Positions 1 to 7,162 of a stretch of 64,000 bases of DNA are shown here, piece by piece. The DNA comes from Methylobacterium sp. 10 (GTDB lineage Bacteria > Pseudomonadota > Alphaproteobacteria > Rhizobiales > Beijerinckiaceae), in contig NZ_KI912577.1 in NCBI RefSeq assembly GCF_000519085.1, forward strand, positions 4,210,035 to 4,274,034, in the 5' to 3' direction. Position 1 is the stretch's first letter, and every line of letters begins with the position of its first letter. A program made the position numbers and the translations under genes. The notes below the pieces were generated by a model. The model was not told the origin of the DNA and did no database searches. It saw only the letters and a program-made list of their open reading frames with translations.

Positions 1-929
1 ACGGTTTCGTCGGCATGGTCGACCGCGAGCATTTCGACCCCTGGCTGCGCGACCGCGCGGCCCTGGCCGGAGCCGACCATCGCCCCGGCAGCTTCACCCG
101 CATCGTCCGCGACGATGACGGCGGGGCGGTGGTGCATTACCGCGCCGGCGACGCGGAGTACCGGGTCCGGACGCGCCTCGTCATCGGCGCGGACGGCGCG
201 AGTTCCGTGGTCGGGCGGGCCGAGATTCCCGGCCACGCGGCGATGAAACAGGTCTTCGCCTATCATGAGATCGTTCGGCGGCCGTCGGATGGGAGCGGCG
301 ACGTCGAGGGGACGCGCTGCGACGTCTACTACCAGGGCAAGCTCTCGCCGGATTTCTACGCCTGGGTCTTCCCCCACGGCGACACGATCAGCATCGGCAC
401 CGGCAGCGCCCGCAAGGGCTTTTCCCTGCGTGGGGCGATCCGCTCCCTGCGCGCCTCCACTGGCCTCGATGCCGGGGAGACCCTGCGCCGCGAAGGCGCG
501 CCGCTGCCGCTGAAACCCCTGAGGCGCTGGGACAATGGCCGCGACGTGCTCCTCACCGGCGACGCCGCCGGCATCGTCGCCCCGGCCTCGGGCGAGGGCA
601 TCTACTATGCCATGCTCGGCGGTCGGCTGGCGGCGGAGGCGGCCGACACCTTCCTCGCCACCGGCAAGGCCGCCTCCCTGGCCCTTGCCCGGCGCCGTTT
701 CATGCGCCTGCACGGCCGGGTCTTCCTGATCCTGCGGATGATGCAGTGGGTCTGGTACCGCAACGATGCCCTGCGCGAGCGTTTCGTCTCGATCTGCAAG
801 GACAAGGACGTCCAGCAGCTCACCTGGGATTCCTACATGAACAAGGAGCTGGTCCGGGCAAAGCCCGCCGCCCATGTGCGGATCTTCTTCAAGGATCTGG
901 CGCACCTGTTCCGTTGGGTCTCCCCGTGA
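1..929 (+). CDS. bchP: Geranylgeranyl reductase, BchP type (5' end outside window)
   Basis: The FAD-dependent enzyme reduces the geranylgeranyl tail to phytyl on bacteriochlorophyll (or geranylgeranyl diphosphate). The reading frame is already open at base 3 and reads GFVGMVDREHFDPWL, so the ATG at 15 is internal and roughly 90 N-terminal residues, including the dinucleotide-binding GxGxxG, lie to the left. What is seen is the family block YQGKLSPDFYAWVFPHGD followed by SIGTG, and the second FAD motif LLTGDAAGIVAPASGEGI (about residues 178-195 of the visible part), both typical of BchP/ChlP. The stop overlaps the GTG of tspO, so the two are translationally coupled. A generic archaeal-type geranylgeranyl reductase is the alternative, but the neighbouring tspO (crtK) favours a photosynthesis role. 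Confidence 0.85.
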   Translation, partial: GFVGMVDREHFDPWLRDRAALAGADHRPGSFTRIVRDDDGGAVVHYRAGDAEYRVRTRLVIGADGASSVVGRAEIPGHAAMKQVFAYHEIVRRPSDGSGDVEGTRCDVYYQGKLSPDFYAWVFPHGDTISIGTGSARKGFSLRGAIRSLRASTGLDAGETLRREGAPLPLKPLRRWDNGRDVLLTGDAAGIVAPASGEGIYYAMLGGRLAAEAADTFLATGKAASLALARRRFMRLHGRVFLILRMMQWVWYRNDALRERFVSICKDKDVQQLTWDSYMNKELVRAKPAAHVRIFFKDLAHLFRWVSP

Positions 930-1447
930 TCGCCGGGTTCGAGACCGGCCCGGTGGTGGTCGCGGCGGGGGCGGCCCTCGTCACCGCCCTGGCCGGCGGG
1001 CTCCTGACGACGACCGGCCCTTGGTATCAATCCCTGCGACGTCCGTCCTGGAAGCCGCCGGACTGGGCCTTCGGCCCGGTGTGGACCACGATCTTCACCC
1101 TCACGGCGATCTCCGCCGTGATCGCCTGGCACGCGGATGCCGGAACCTCGGCGCGCGGCGCATTGCTGGCCGCCTACGGCGTCAACCTCGTCCTCAACAT
1201 CGCCTGGAGCGGCATCTTCTTCCGCCTGCGCCGTCCGGACTGGGCCTATCTCGAGGTGATAGCCCTATGGCTCTCCATCGTGGCGCTGATCGCGGTGACG
1301 GCCCAGGTCTCGGGGATCGCGGCGCTCCTGCTCGCGCCCTACCTCGCCTGGGTCAGCGTGGCGACGCTGCTCAACCGGGCGATCGTGCGGCTGAACGGGC
1401 CGTTCGGTGAGGCCCGCCCCGCTCGCAGTATCGGGAGCCGGGCATGA
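926..1447 (+). CDS. tspO: TspO/MBR family tryptophan-rich sensory protein
   Basis: TspO (CrtK) is a five-helix membrane protein that binds porphyrins and, in Rhodobacter, tunes pigment gene expression with oxygen. The protein is about 173 residues, near the usual 160. Visible signatures are WYQSLRRPSWKPPDWAFGPVW in the first loop and WSGIFFRLRRPDWAYLEV later, plus five hydrophobic stretches. I chose GTG at 926 because it overlaps the upstream stop (GTGA) and begins just before the first helix; longer versions would run through the upstream gene. The 3' end overlaps the next gene as ATGA. Position next to bchP matches its known link to the bacteriochlorophyll and carotenoid genes. Confidence 0.88.
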   Translation: MIAGFETGPVVVAAGAALVTALAGGLLTTTGPWYQSLRRPSWKPPDWAFGPVWTTIFTLTAISAVIAWHADAGTSARGALLAAYGVNLVLNIAWSGIFFRLRRPDWAYLEVIALWLSIVALIAVTAQVSGIAALLLAPYLAWVSVATLLNRAIVRLNGPFGEARPARSIGSRA

Positions 1448-1803
1448 TTCCGGATGGGGCGACCATGGCGGCCTTGTTCGCCTCCGGGCGGATCATCGAC
1501 GTGATCCTCGGTCTCGTGGCCCTGGAGGCCGCCGCCCTCGTGGCATGGCGTCTTCATGGTGGAGATCGCCCGCTCCTTCCGCCCCTTTTCTGCAACCTCG
1601 CCTCGGGCGCGGCGCTGATGCTGGCGGTCCGCGCCGCGCTGATCGGCTCGGATTGGACGGTGGTGGCGCTCTGCCTTTTCGCCTCGCTGATGGCGCATCT
1701 AGGGGAGGTCGCGTGGCGCTTGTTCGGGGGGTCGCGTGGCGCATCCGATCCGGCCATGCCCGACCTTCGCCAACCGGGCAGACCGGTCACGAAGCGTGCC
1801 TGA
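1444..1803 (+). CDS. Small hydrophobic membrane protein, unknown function
   Basis: A 119-residue protein with about three hydrophobic segments (roughly residues 15-38, 48-66 and 70-86) and a hydrophilic, basic C-terminus. I do not recognise the family. Its ATG overlaps the tspO stop (ATGA), so it is the third gene of the bchP-tspO unit and is probably co-translated with them, which hints at a membrane or photosynthesis-associated role. Codon use looks like that of the neighbours. The function is unknown; existence as a gene is supported mainly by the overlap and hydrophobicity pattern. Confidence 0.6.
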   Translation: MIPDGATMAALFASGRIIDVILGLVALEAAALVAWRLHGGDRPLLPPLFCNLASGAALMLAVRAALIGSDWTVVALCLFASLMAHLGEVAWRLFGGSRGASDPAMPDLRQPGRPVTKRA

Positions 1804-1849
1804 ACGACAGCTGTCCCATCTTGGGTTTCATGAGTGGAGAACCGGCTTC

Positions 1850-3430
1850 ATGCGTCGCATATCTGCCCTCCTGCTCGGTTCGGCCGGTCTCATCGCCGCC
1901 GCGACCGGTATCTCCTCCCAAGCCTCGGCCCAAGATGCGGAACAGATCAAGCGGGGGGAATACTTGGCGACGGCGGGCGATTGCGTCGCCTGCCATTCCG
2001 CGCCGGGCGGCAAACCGTTCGCGGGGAACTACGTCCTGAACACGCCGATCGGGAAGATCCGCACCCCGAATCTCACACCGGACGACGAGACCGGGCTCGG
2101 CAAATGGACCGCCGACGACTTCTACCGCGCCCTGCACGAGGGCATCGACAACGAGGGCAGCTACCTCTACCCGGCCTTTCCCTTTGCCTGGTACACCAAA
2201 GTCACCCGTGACGATTCCGACGCGATCTTTGCTTATCTGCGCTCCCTCGAACCGGTGAAGGAGCCGCGCAAGCCTTCCGAGATCCCGTTCCCGTTCAATA
2301 TTCGCACTGCGCTCATCACCTGGCGCACCGCGTTCTTCACCGCCGGCGAATTCAAGCCGGATCCGAATGCCAGCGCCGAGGTCAATCGCGGCGGCTACCT
2401 CGTGGAGGGGCTCGGCCATTGCGGCATGTGCCACAACGCCAACAAGATCGTCGGAAACAGCGGACTCGCCGGAAAACTCGGCGGCGGCGTCATCGACGGT
2501 TGGTACGCCCCCAATATCACCCCCGACGACCACACCGGCATCGGCGCCTGGACCGACGATCAAGTGGTCGAATACCTCAAAACCGGCACAGCACCGGGCA
2601 ACCGACCGGGCGTCGCCGCCGGGCCGATGCGCCAGACCATCGAGGAATCCCTCTCCAAGCTGACCGATGCCGACCTGAGGGCGATGGTCGCCTATCTGCG
2701 GACGCAGAAGGCAAAAGAGAGCTATAAAGTCAAGGATATTCAGGCGTTTAACCAGGCCGATGCGCCGGGAGCGGCGACCTATCTCAGCTACTGCTCCTCC
2801 TGCCACAAGCCGGACGGCAAGGGCGTCGAGGGGGCGATCCCGGCGCTCGCCGGCAACACTTCCGTCCAGGCGGAAGGCCCGGAGACGGTGATCCGCGTCA
2901 TCCTCGGCGGGCTCGCCGCCCAGAACGGCTACGCGCCGATGCCGGCGGTGGGGGCGGGCATGACCGATCAGGAGGTCGCCGACGTGACCGATTACATCCG
3001 CAACGCCTGGGGCAACAACGCCCCCGTCATCGCCCAGCGCGGCATCGTCGGCACCGCCCGCGCCGCCACCCAGACCATGCTGGCGGGAACGGCATCCTGC
3101 GCCGTGATCGCACAACCGGACGTGGCCAAAGCCATCGCCGACGCAGGCGCCGCGACGAGCCTGAAGGGGTTGGCGCAGGAGAACTTTATTCCGGTCGTCG
3201 ACGCTCTGCTTCCCAAGGTGAAGGCCGCGGCCGGTGGCGCTAAGGACGATGACATCGTCAACGGACTGACCACAGCGTTCTGCCAAGCCGCCCGCGATGA
3301 CCCGGCCTACGGCAAGCCCGGCTGGCACGCAGTGATCGGAAGCTTTTCCAGCGTCGTCTACAGCCAAATCAGGAACCCTGAGAAGCGAGCCGCACTGCCG
3401 GCCCCCGCCAGCGCCGCGCCGACGCCGTAA
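1850..3430 (+). CDS. Tri-haem cytochrome c (alcohol/gluconate dehydrogenase subunit type)
   Basis: A periplasmic, membrane-anchored type electron carrier that usually accepts electrons from a membrane dehydrogenase and passes them to quinone or oxidase. The start at 1850 gives a clear Sec signal peptide (MRRISALLLGSAGLIAAATG then ASAQDA). Three CxxCH haem sites are present: CVACH at residue 45, CGMCH at 191 and CSSCH at 315. After the third domain, at about residue 405, the protein carries an extra tail of about 110 residues with two cysteines (TASCAV, TAFCQA), not part of the usual tri-haem subunit. No dehydrogenase large subunit is adjacent, so the partner is unknown. The total of 526 residues is longer than the 400-450 usual for the family. 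Confidence 0.82.
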   Translation: MRRISALLLGSAGLIAAATGISSQASAQDAEQIKRGEYLATAGDCVACHSAPGGKPFAGNYVLNTPIGKIRTPNLTPDDETGLGKWTADDFYRALHEGIDNEGSYLYPAFPFAWYTKVTRDDSDAIFAYLRSLEPVKEPRKPSEIPFPFNIRTALITWRTAFFTAGEFKPDPNASAEVNRGGYLVEGLGHCGMCHNANKIVGNSGLAGKLGGGVIDGWYAPNITPDDHTGIGAWTDDQVVEYLKTGTAPGNRPGVAAGPMRQTIEESLSKLTDADLRAMVAYLRTQKAKESYKVKDIQAFNQADAPGAATYLSYCSSCHKPDGKGVEGAIPALAGNTSVQAEGPETVIRVILGGLAAQNGYAPMPAVGAGMTDQEVADVTDYIRNAWGNNAPVIAQRGIVGTARAATQTMLAGTASCAVIAQPDVAKAIADAGAATSLKGLAQENFIPVVDALLPKVKAAAGGAKDDDIVNGLTTAFCQAARDDPAYGKPGWHAVIGSFSSVVYSQIRNPEKRAALPAPASAAPTP

Positions 3431-3747
3431 TTGATACGGGACGACGTTGCCCGCATCGGCCAGGTGGAGACTGCAGGCCTGCCGTCGATAATTTTCATTG
3501 ACACATAAGTTTAAGTCGCCGCAGACGATAATACAAACAGTGATATTGAAATATCAAATAGTGGCTGACAGTTTTATACTTCATTGACTTGGTCGGCGAA
3601 ACACGAGCTATACTAATGTGACCTTTGGGTGACAGCGCCGCTTCGATTGAAGGACGGAGGGAATGGGATCAGGTGCTGGTGCGTCGATGAAGGAGAGCTT
3701 GCTCGAATGCGGCGCTTTCCCTGTCGCGCTCTCGGAAGAGGCACTGG
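3431..3747. other. 317-bp AT-rich intergenic region
   Basis: Bases about 3490-3640 are distinctly AT-richer than the surroundings. They contain a 7-bp inverted repeat (TGATATT-GA-AATATCA, 3541-3556) and a promoter-like pair described separately. A well-placed Shine-Dalgarno (GGACGGAGGG) precedes an ATG at 3663 whose frame runs out of step into the next gene; this may be a leader reading frame or chance. No gene that I can support lies here. Confidence 0.4.
3584..3614 (+). promoter_or_regulatory. Candidate promoter for the transporter gene at 3748
   Basis: TTGACT at 3584-3589 and TATACT at 3609-3614 resemble -35 and -10 boxes with a 19-bp spacer, slightly longer than ideal. They sit in the AT-rich island about 130 bp before the gene. 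This is pattern matching only. Confidence 0.35.
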
Positions 3748-4647
3748 ATGATTTACGGTTTCCGACACGCAACCTCCATGCTCGGTGTCACCCTCTGCGT
3801 CGGCCTCGGCCTCGGCCTGACGACCATCGCCTCCGGGCCGGCCCAGGCCGGTTCGGCGGCGCAGCCTGGGCAGACGGTCGGCCTTCCCGTCGGCGCCCAG
3901 CTTCCCGTCGGCCTCTACTTCGTCAACACGTCGAGCTTCGGCGTCCGCGACACCCGGCCGCTCGATTCCGAATCGAACATCAACCTTCCCACTTTCCTTT
4001 GGGCGACACCGTGGAACCTGCTGGGCGCGCGGCTCAACTTCGCGGCGATCCAGCCGGTCGTGGCCTCGAGCCCGCGCGGCGCGCCCTACCAGAGCGGCAT
4101 CGGCCAGCCCCTGCTCGCCGCCCAGCTTGCCTGGAATCTCGGCAACGATGTAGGGGTGAGCTATCTCTTCGGCGGATACCTGCCAATCGAGACGGGCTTC
4201 CTGACCCAGAACGCGTCACTGAGCCACCGTTTCGCCGCGACCTATAGCGGCAACGGCTTCAACCTGACCGCCAACCTTCTCTATGGGATCTTCGTCGATC
4301 CGGTGACGGCGCAGGGCGTGGTTTATCCCGACTATATCAACCTCGATCTCACTGCGACGAAGAAGTTCGGCAAATGGGAGGTCGGTCCGGTGGCCTTTGC
4401 CTCTACCGATCTGCCCACGCGTTTCCCCGGCTATCAACGCCAGGGCCAGATCGCGGTGGGTGGCCTTGTCGGCTACAATTTCGGGCCGGTGAACGTGCAG
4501 GCCTACGTCACGCGGGACGTGGCCGAGCGCAGTTACGGTGGCCGCGAGACCCGCGGCTGGCTGCGATTGATCCTGCCGATCTACAAGGAGAGCACCAACT
4601 CGGCGGCGCCCTCGATCCCACTGAGCGGGCGGCAATCCCTGCGGTAG
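3748..4647 (+). CDS. Outer-membrane transporter, phenol-degradation MetA-pathway type
   Basis: A 299-residue secreted protein with a signal peptide of about 35 residues (helix CVGLGLGLTTIASG, then AQAG). It is followed by alternating hydrophobic and polar strands ending in aromatic residues, as in outer-membrane beta barrels of the 'putative MetA-pathway of phenol degradation' (SphA-like) family, which are thought to help hydrophobic compounds cross the outer membrane. Segments such as NLDLTATKKFGKWEVGPVAF and VGGLVGYNFGPVNVQAYVTR are typical of that family. A ribosome-binding site (GGAAGAGG) precedes the ATG. No catabolic genes for aromatics are adjacent, so the substrate is unknown. It appears monocistronic. 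Confidence 0.65.
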   Translation: MIYGFRHATSMLGVTLCVGLGLGLTTIASGPAQAGSAAQPGQTVGLPVGAQLPVGLYFVNTSSFGVRDTRPLDSESNINLPTFLWATPWNLLGARLNFAAIQPVVASSPRGAPYQSGIGQPLLAAQLAWNLGNDVGVSYLFGGYLPIETGFLTQNASLSHRFAATYSGNGFNLTANLLYGIFVDPVTAQGVVYPDYINLDLTATKKFGKWEVGPVAFASTDLPTRFPGYQRQGQIAVGGLVGYNFGPVNVQAYVTRDVAERSYGGRETRGWLRLILPIYKESTNSAAPSIPLSGRQSLR

Positions 4648-4837
4648 GGCATCGTCACGAGGGGCGGGAAGATGGAGTGGCTCTCGTCGCCCCGCGCCGC
4701 GGGAAGAGAGGTACCTTCGAGACAGGTCCGGGGGTTACCGTAAACTGCCCATTAATCCGACTCGTCGAAACCTAGCGGTCGTCGGGGCCGCAGCGGCGTC
4801 CGCTGGTCCCCACGCGTGGTTTCAAGGGTAACGGTGT

Positions 4838-5236
4838 ATGCGTAGCGTTCACACGGCGATCGACAACGTGGTTCCCTTCCGGCGTCCCGGCAGACCCCAG
4901 CCCAAGGCTCTGGTCGTCTCGCCCTCCCTTGCCGCGAGACGGGTGGACCAGCGCGCGCTCATGGATGCGGTCTACGCCAGCGGGACGCTCGCGGTCGCGG
5001 CCGGCGACCGCGAGACCAAGCTGATCGCCGCCCGCCTGCAGGTCTACGGCTTTCTCACCGTGGAGGAACTTGGAGAGGACGGGGCATTGCGGCGCCTGCG
5101 TCCGTCCGAGGCCATCCGTGCCCAGGTCGATCGCCCGTGGCGCCTGTCGAAGGCCGCCTACGGCTCGGGCCTGTCCGTCACGGTCCCGGCCGCCGACGAT
5201 TTCCTGTTCGATTCCTCCGCAGGTGTCTCGGCCTGA
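4838..5236 (+). CDS. Conserved-looking hypothetical protein
   Basis: A 132-residue soluble protein with no signal peptide or membrane segment. The N-terminus is basic and disordered-looking (FRRPGRPQPKALVVSP). Residues about 35-90 look helical (DRETKLIAARLQVYGFLTVEE). I do not recognise a domain. It stands alone, 190 bp after the transporter gene and followed by a non-coding stretch with a hairpin. Codon use fits the genome. The Shine-Dalgarno is weak, so the exact start is uncertain; function unknown. Confidence 0.5.
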   Translation: MRSVHTAIDNVVPFRRPGRPQPKALVVSPSLAARRVDQRALMDAVYASGTLAVAAGDRETKLIAARLQVYGFLTVEELGEDGALRRLRPSEAIRAQVDRPWRLSKAAYGSGLSVTVPAADDFLFDSSAGVSA

Positions 5237-5634
5237 TTTCTCACCGCGAAACCGGGGTTCTCACAACCCGCGGAGGCAGGCTCGTCGGCGCGCTCCCGCC
5301 GGGGCCGGAACGACGAGCGGGCCAGCGAGAGCGCTCGCGCTAAATGATCCGATAAAGCATCGTTCTCGATCGGCGATGATCCCCCGTCAGCCTGCCGACC
5401 CTGGCAGGCTGATCCTCCCGGCCCGAGCCGGTGATCGTGGTGGTCTTTACCAAGCTACACCGCGCCTAGGGACACAAACTGGGCTCGCGCTGAGGCGGAT
5501 CTTTCGTTCAAGTTTTTCGAAGGCTCGACCCTGTCGAAGCACCGAGCCAGGGGCATGGATCGATCGGGGGCATGGAGTTGGCGTGAGCCCGGCATCGACG
5601 CGCCGGCATCCCCTCCGGCCAGGGCGGGGCTCTC
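5237..5634. other. 398-bp intergenic region between convergent genes
   Basis: This lies between the ends of a + gene and a - gene. It holds the hairpin at 5387-5412 and otherwise no reading frame, promoter or RNA gene I can support. A tRNA-like string on the minus strand near 5425-5475 was examined and rejected. Confidence 0.4.
5387..5412. terminator. Hairpin, possible bidirectional terminator
   Basis: A perfect 10-bp inverted repeat (TCAGCCTGCC / GGCAGGCTGA) with a 6-nt loop lies between convergent genes. There is no T-run on either side, so intrinsic termination is possible but not certain; it may be an RNA end-protecting structure. Confidence 0.4.
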
Positions 5635-6078
5635 TCAGCGGTCCCGCTTGTCCACCACGGCGCAGCCGGTCATTGGTCCGCGGCTTCCGTTGATCACCGA
5701 GCAGGTGACGAGGGCTGTCGCCGCGTCGGCATGACTGTGACGGGTAACGACTGCCTGCTCGCGGGCGCGGCGCGCGGCAGCCTCGATTAAATCGGCTCCG
5801 ATGCCGGTGGCAATCCGCCCGGCCCGGCCGAACAGACCATAATAGGCATCACCCGGCGTCTCGCCCTTGAACTGTACCCCCACCGCGGAGGGATCGCCGC
5901 AGGCGAGGGTCAGAGTCATACCATCTGTAGCCGACATCTCGGCGAAATCGACGGTGCGGTTGACGAGGGTAGCCTTCGTCCCGGCCACGATGCTGTCGAT
6001 GAGATCACCGCAGGAATCTGCGCGGGCAGACAGGACTGAGAGTGAGAGTACGGTAGCGGTCAGGATGAAGAAATGCAT
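5635..6078 (-). CDS. Small secreted protein, unknown function
   Basis: Starting at the ATG at 6078 gives a clean signal peptide (MHFFILTATVLSLSVLSARA, cleavage before DSCGD) and a mature periplasmic protein of about 127 residues with four cysteines (DSCGD, LACGD, VTCSV, TGCAV), possibly two disulfides. A longer start at 6159 would lack a signal and would place the gene inside the TetR operator region, so it is disfavoured. No domain is recognised. It is divergent from the efflux operon, and the shared 128-bp intergenic region carries the operator palindromes, so it may be co-regulated with efflux. Confidence 0.55.
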   Translation of the reverse strand: MHFFILTATVLSLSVLSARADSCGDLIDSIVAGTKATLVNRTVDFAEMSATDGMTLTLACGDPSAVGVQFKGETPGDAYYGLFGRAGRIATGIGADLIEAAARRAREQAVVTRHSHADAATALVTCSVINGSRGPMTGCAVVDKRDR

Positions 6079-6142
6079 GGCCAGTAAAGTAGGCGCATCG
6101 CCTTTCCTGTCGAGGTGGTCCATCGCACACGCCGCCAGAGCC

Positions 6143-6187
6143 ATTGAACGGTCGTTCATTGACAGATGAATGAACGTTCAATAGACA
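6143..6187 (+). promoter_or_regulatory. Promoter overlapped by TetR-type operator palindromes
   Basis: A consensus -35 TTGACA lies at 6159-6164 with a weak -10 (TAGACA, 6182-6187) after 17 bp. Two palindromes flank and enter it: TGAACG-GT-CGTTCA at 6145-6158 and TGAACGTTCA at 6171-6180. The outer arms ATTGAACG (6143-6150) and CGTTCAAT (6175-6182) also pair. The TGAACG/CGTTCA half-site is a common TetR/AcrR-family operator form. I infer autorepression by the TetR gene at 6482. Confidence 0.65.
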
Positions 6188-6206
6188 TGCGGGATAGGAG
6201 GTCGCG

Positions 6207-6485
6207 ATGGGCGAATTCGGTTGGTATGACGATGTCGATGCGCCGCGCGGCTGGGATGCCGGGCGCGTTCTGAGGTCAGTCCGCTTCGCCTGCCGGCCGT
6301 CCACCTTATTTCCGGGACTGCTGATACTGGCCGGTTGGCTCGCCTTCCTGGGGTGGACCGGTGCGGGCTCCGACGGCTGGCAGGCGCGGGTCTGCGCCGA
6401 TCACGCCGAGCAGTCCAGGTCCTGGCAGGCACGGTCCTGCGGGACGACCCATCTAGACGGCGCGGACGGCAGGTCGGCGTCGTGA
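6207..6485 (+). CDS. Small membrane protein preceding tetR
   Basis: A 92-residue protein with one hydrophobic segment (about residues 34-53, STLFPGLLILAGWLAFLGW), followed by a short tail with two cysteines. A good Shine-Dalgarno (GGATAGGAGG) precedes the ATG. The stop overlaps the GTG of the TetR gene (GTGA), so the two are translationally coupled and both lie behind the operator. I do not recognise the family. It could be an accessory peptide of the efflux system or merely a coupling leader for the repressor. Confidence 0.5.
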   Translation: MGEFGWYDDVDAPRGWDAGRVLRSVRFACRPSTLFPGLLILAGWLAFLGWTGAGSDGWQARVCADHAEQSRSWQARSCGTTHLDGADGRSAS

Positions 6486-7162
6486 GCGTCGGTGCCGCCA
6501 TTGAAGGCAGGTCCGGCCCCTCGGCCCGGCGCCAGGACATCCTCGATGCCGCCGAGACCTGCTTCGTACGGAATGGCTTCCATCGCACGACGATGCAGGA
6601 CCTCGCGCGTCAGGCCGGCATGACGGCTGGCAATATCTATCACTACTTCAAGTCGAAGGAGGCTGTGGTGCTCGGGCTCGCCGAGCGTGAGCGTGGGCAT
6701 GGCATGACCCTCGTCGAGGAGATGGAGCGGGTCGGCGATCGCCGCGGCGCCCTGATGAGCATCCTCGAACGCTACTTCGCCCGGGCGACCCGCGAGAGCG
6801 CGGTCCTACGCGTCGATCTCTGGTCCGAGGCCACCCGCAATCCCGACATCGCCGCCATGATCGATCGGGGGGAGACCGAGGCCCGCCTCTGGTTCGTCGA
6901 GACCCTCTCGTCCCTGGCCACCTCGCGGGCCTGCGATGCTGCTACCCTCTACGACGAGACGCTGAACCCGCTGATGAAGGGCATTCTCGTCAACCTAGCC
7001 CTGCGGCCGGCCTTCGATCCGGCCCCGGCCGTGGCACATCTGTGCGCCTTGATCGAGGCAGGGTTGGCGGGACGGCCGCCGGCGGTCTCGCTCGAATCAG
7101 GATCCGGTACCCTTCCCACCTCTCTCTGTCTTCCATCCCGCCCCGTCCTGGAGAGCAGCTGA
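6482..7162 (+). CDS. TetR/AcrR family transcriptional repressor
   Basis: A 226-residue TetR-type regulator. The N-terminal helix-turn-helix is clear: ARRQDILDAAETCFVRNGF, TTMQDLARQAGMTAGNIYHY, then FKSKE (about residues 12-60). The remaining part is the variable ligand-binding domain. GTG at 6482 is chosen because it overlaps the upstream stop and puts the helix-turn-helix about 12 residues from the N-terminus; longer starts would add a basic tail read through the upstream gene. It overlaps the adaptor gene (TGATG), making one operon with the RND pump, which is the usual target of such repressors. The palindromes at 6143-6182 are its likely operator. Confidence 0.88.
   Translation: MSVGAAIEGRSGPSARRQDILDAAETCFVRNGFHRTTMQDLARQAGMTAGNIYHYFKSKEAVVLGLAERERGHGMTLVEEMERVGDRRGALMSILERYFARATRESAVLRVDLWSEATRNPDIAAMIDRGETEARLWFVETLSSLATSRACDAATLYDETLNPLMKGILVNLALRPAFDPAPAVAHLCALIEAGLAGRPPAVSLESGSGTLPTSLCLPSRPVLESS

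Noticed and set aside
1787-3367. 526-codon open frame antisense to the tri-haem cytochrome
   Set aside because: No recognisable features, and the sense strand shows three CxxCH motifs and a signal peptide.
3663-4247. Long frame with a good ribosome-binding site overlapping the transporter gene
   Set aside because: It is out of frame with the porin-like gene, whose signal peptide and beta-barrel pattern are convincing; the composition of the alternative product is Arg/Pro-rich as in high-GC shadow frames. A short leader use cannot be excluded.
5425-5475. tRNA-like string on the minus strand (GGTGTAGCTTGGTAAAG)
   Set aside because: It resembles a D-arm, but no 7-bp acceptor pairing, no T-arm GTTCGA and no CCA-proximal structure could be assembled.
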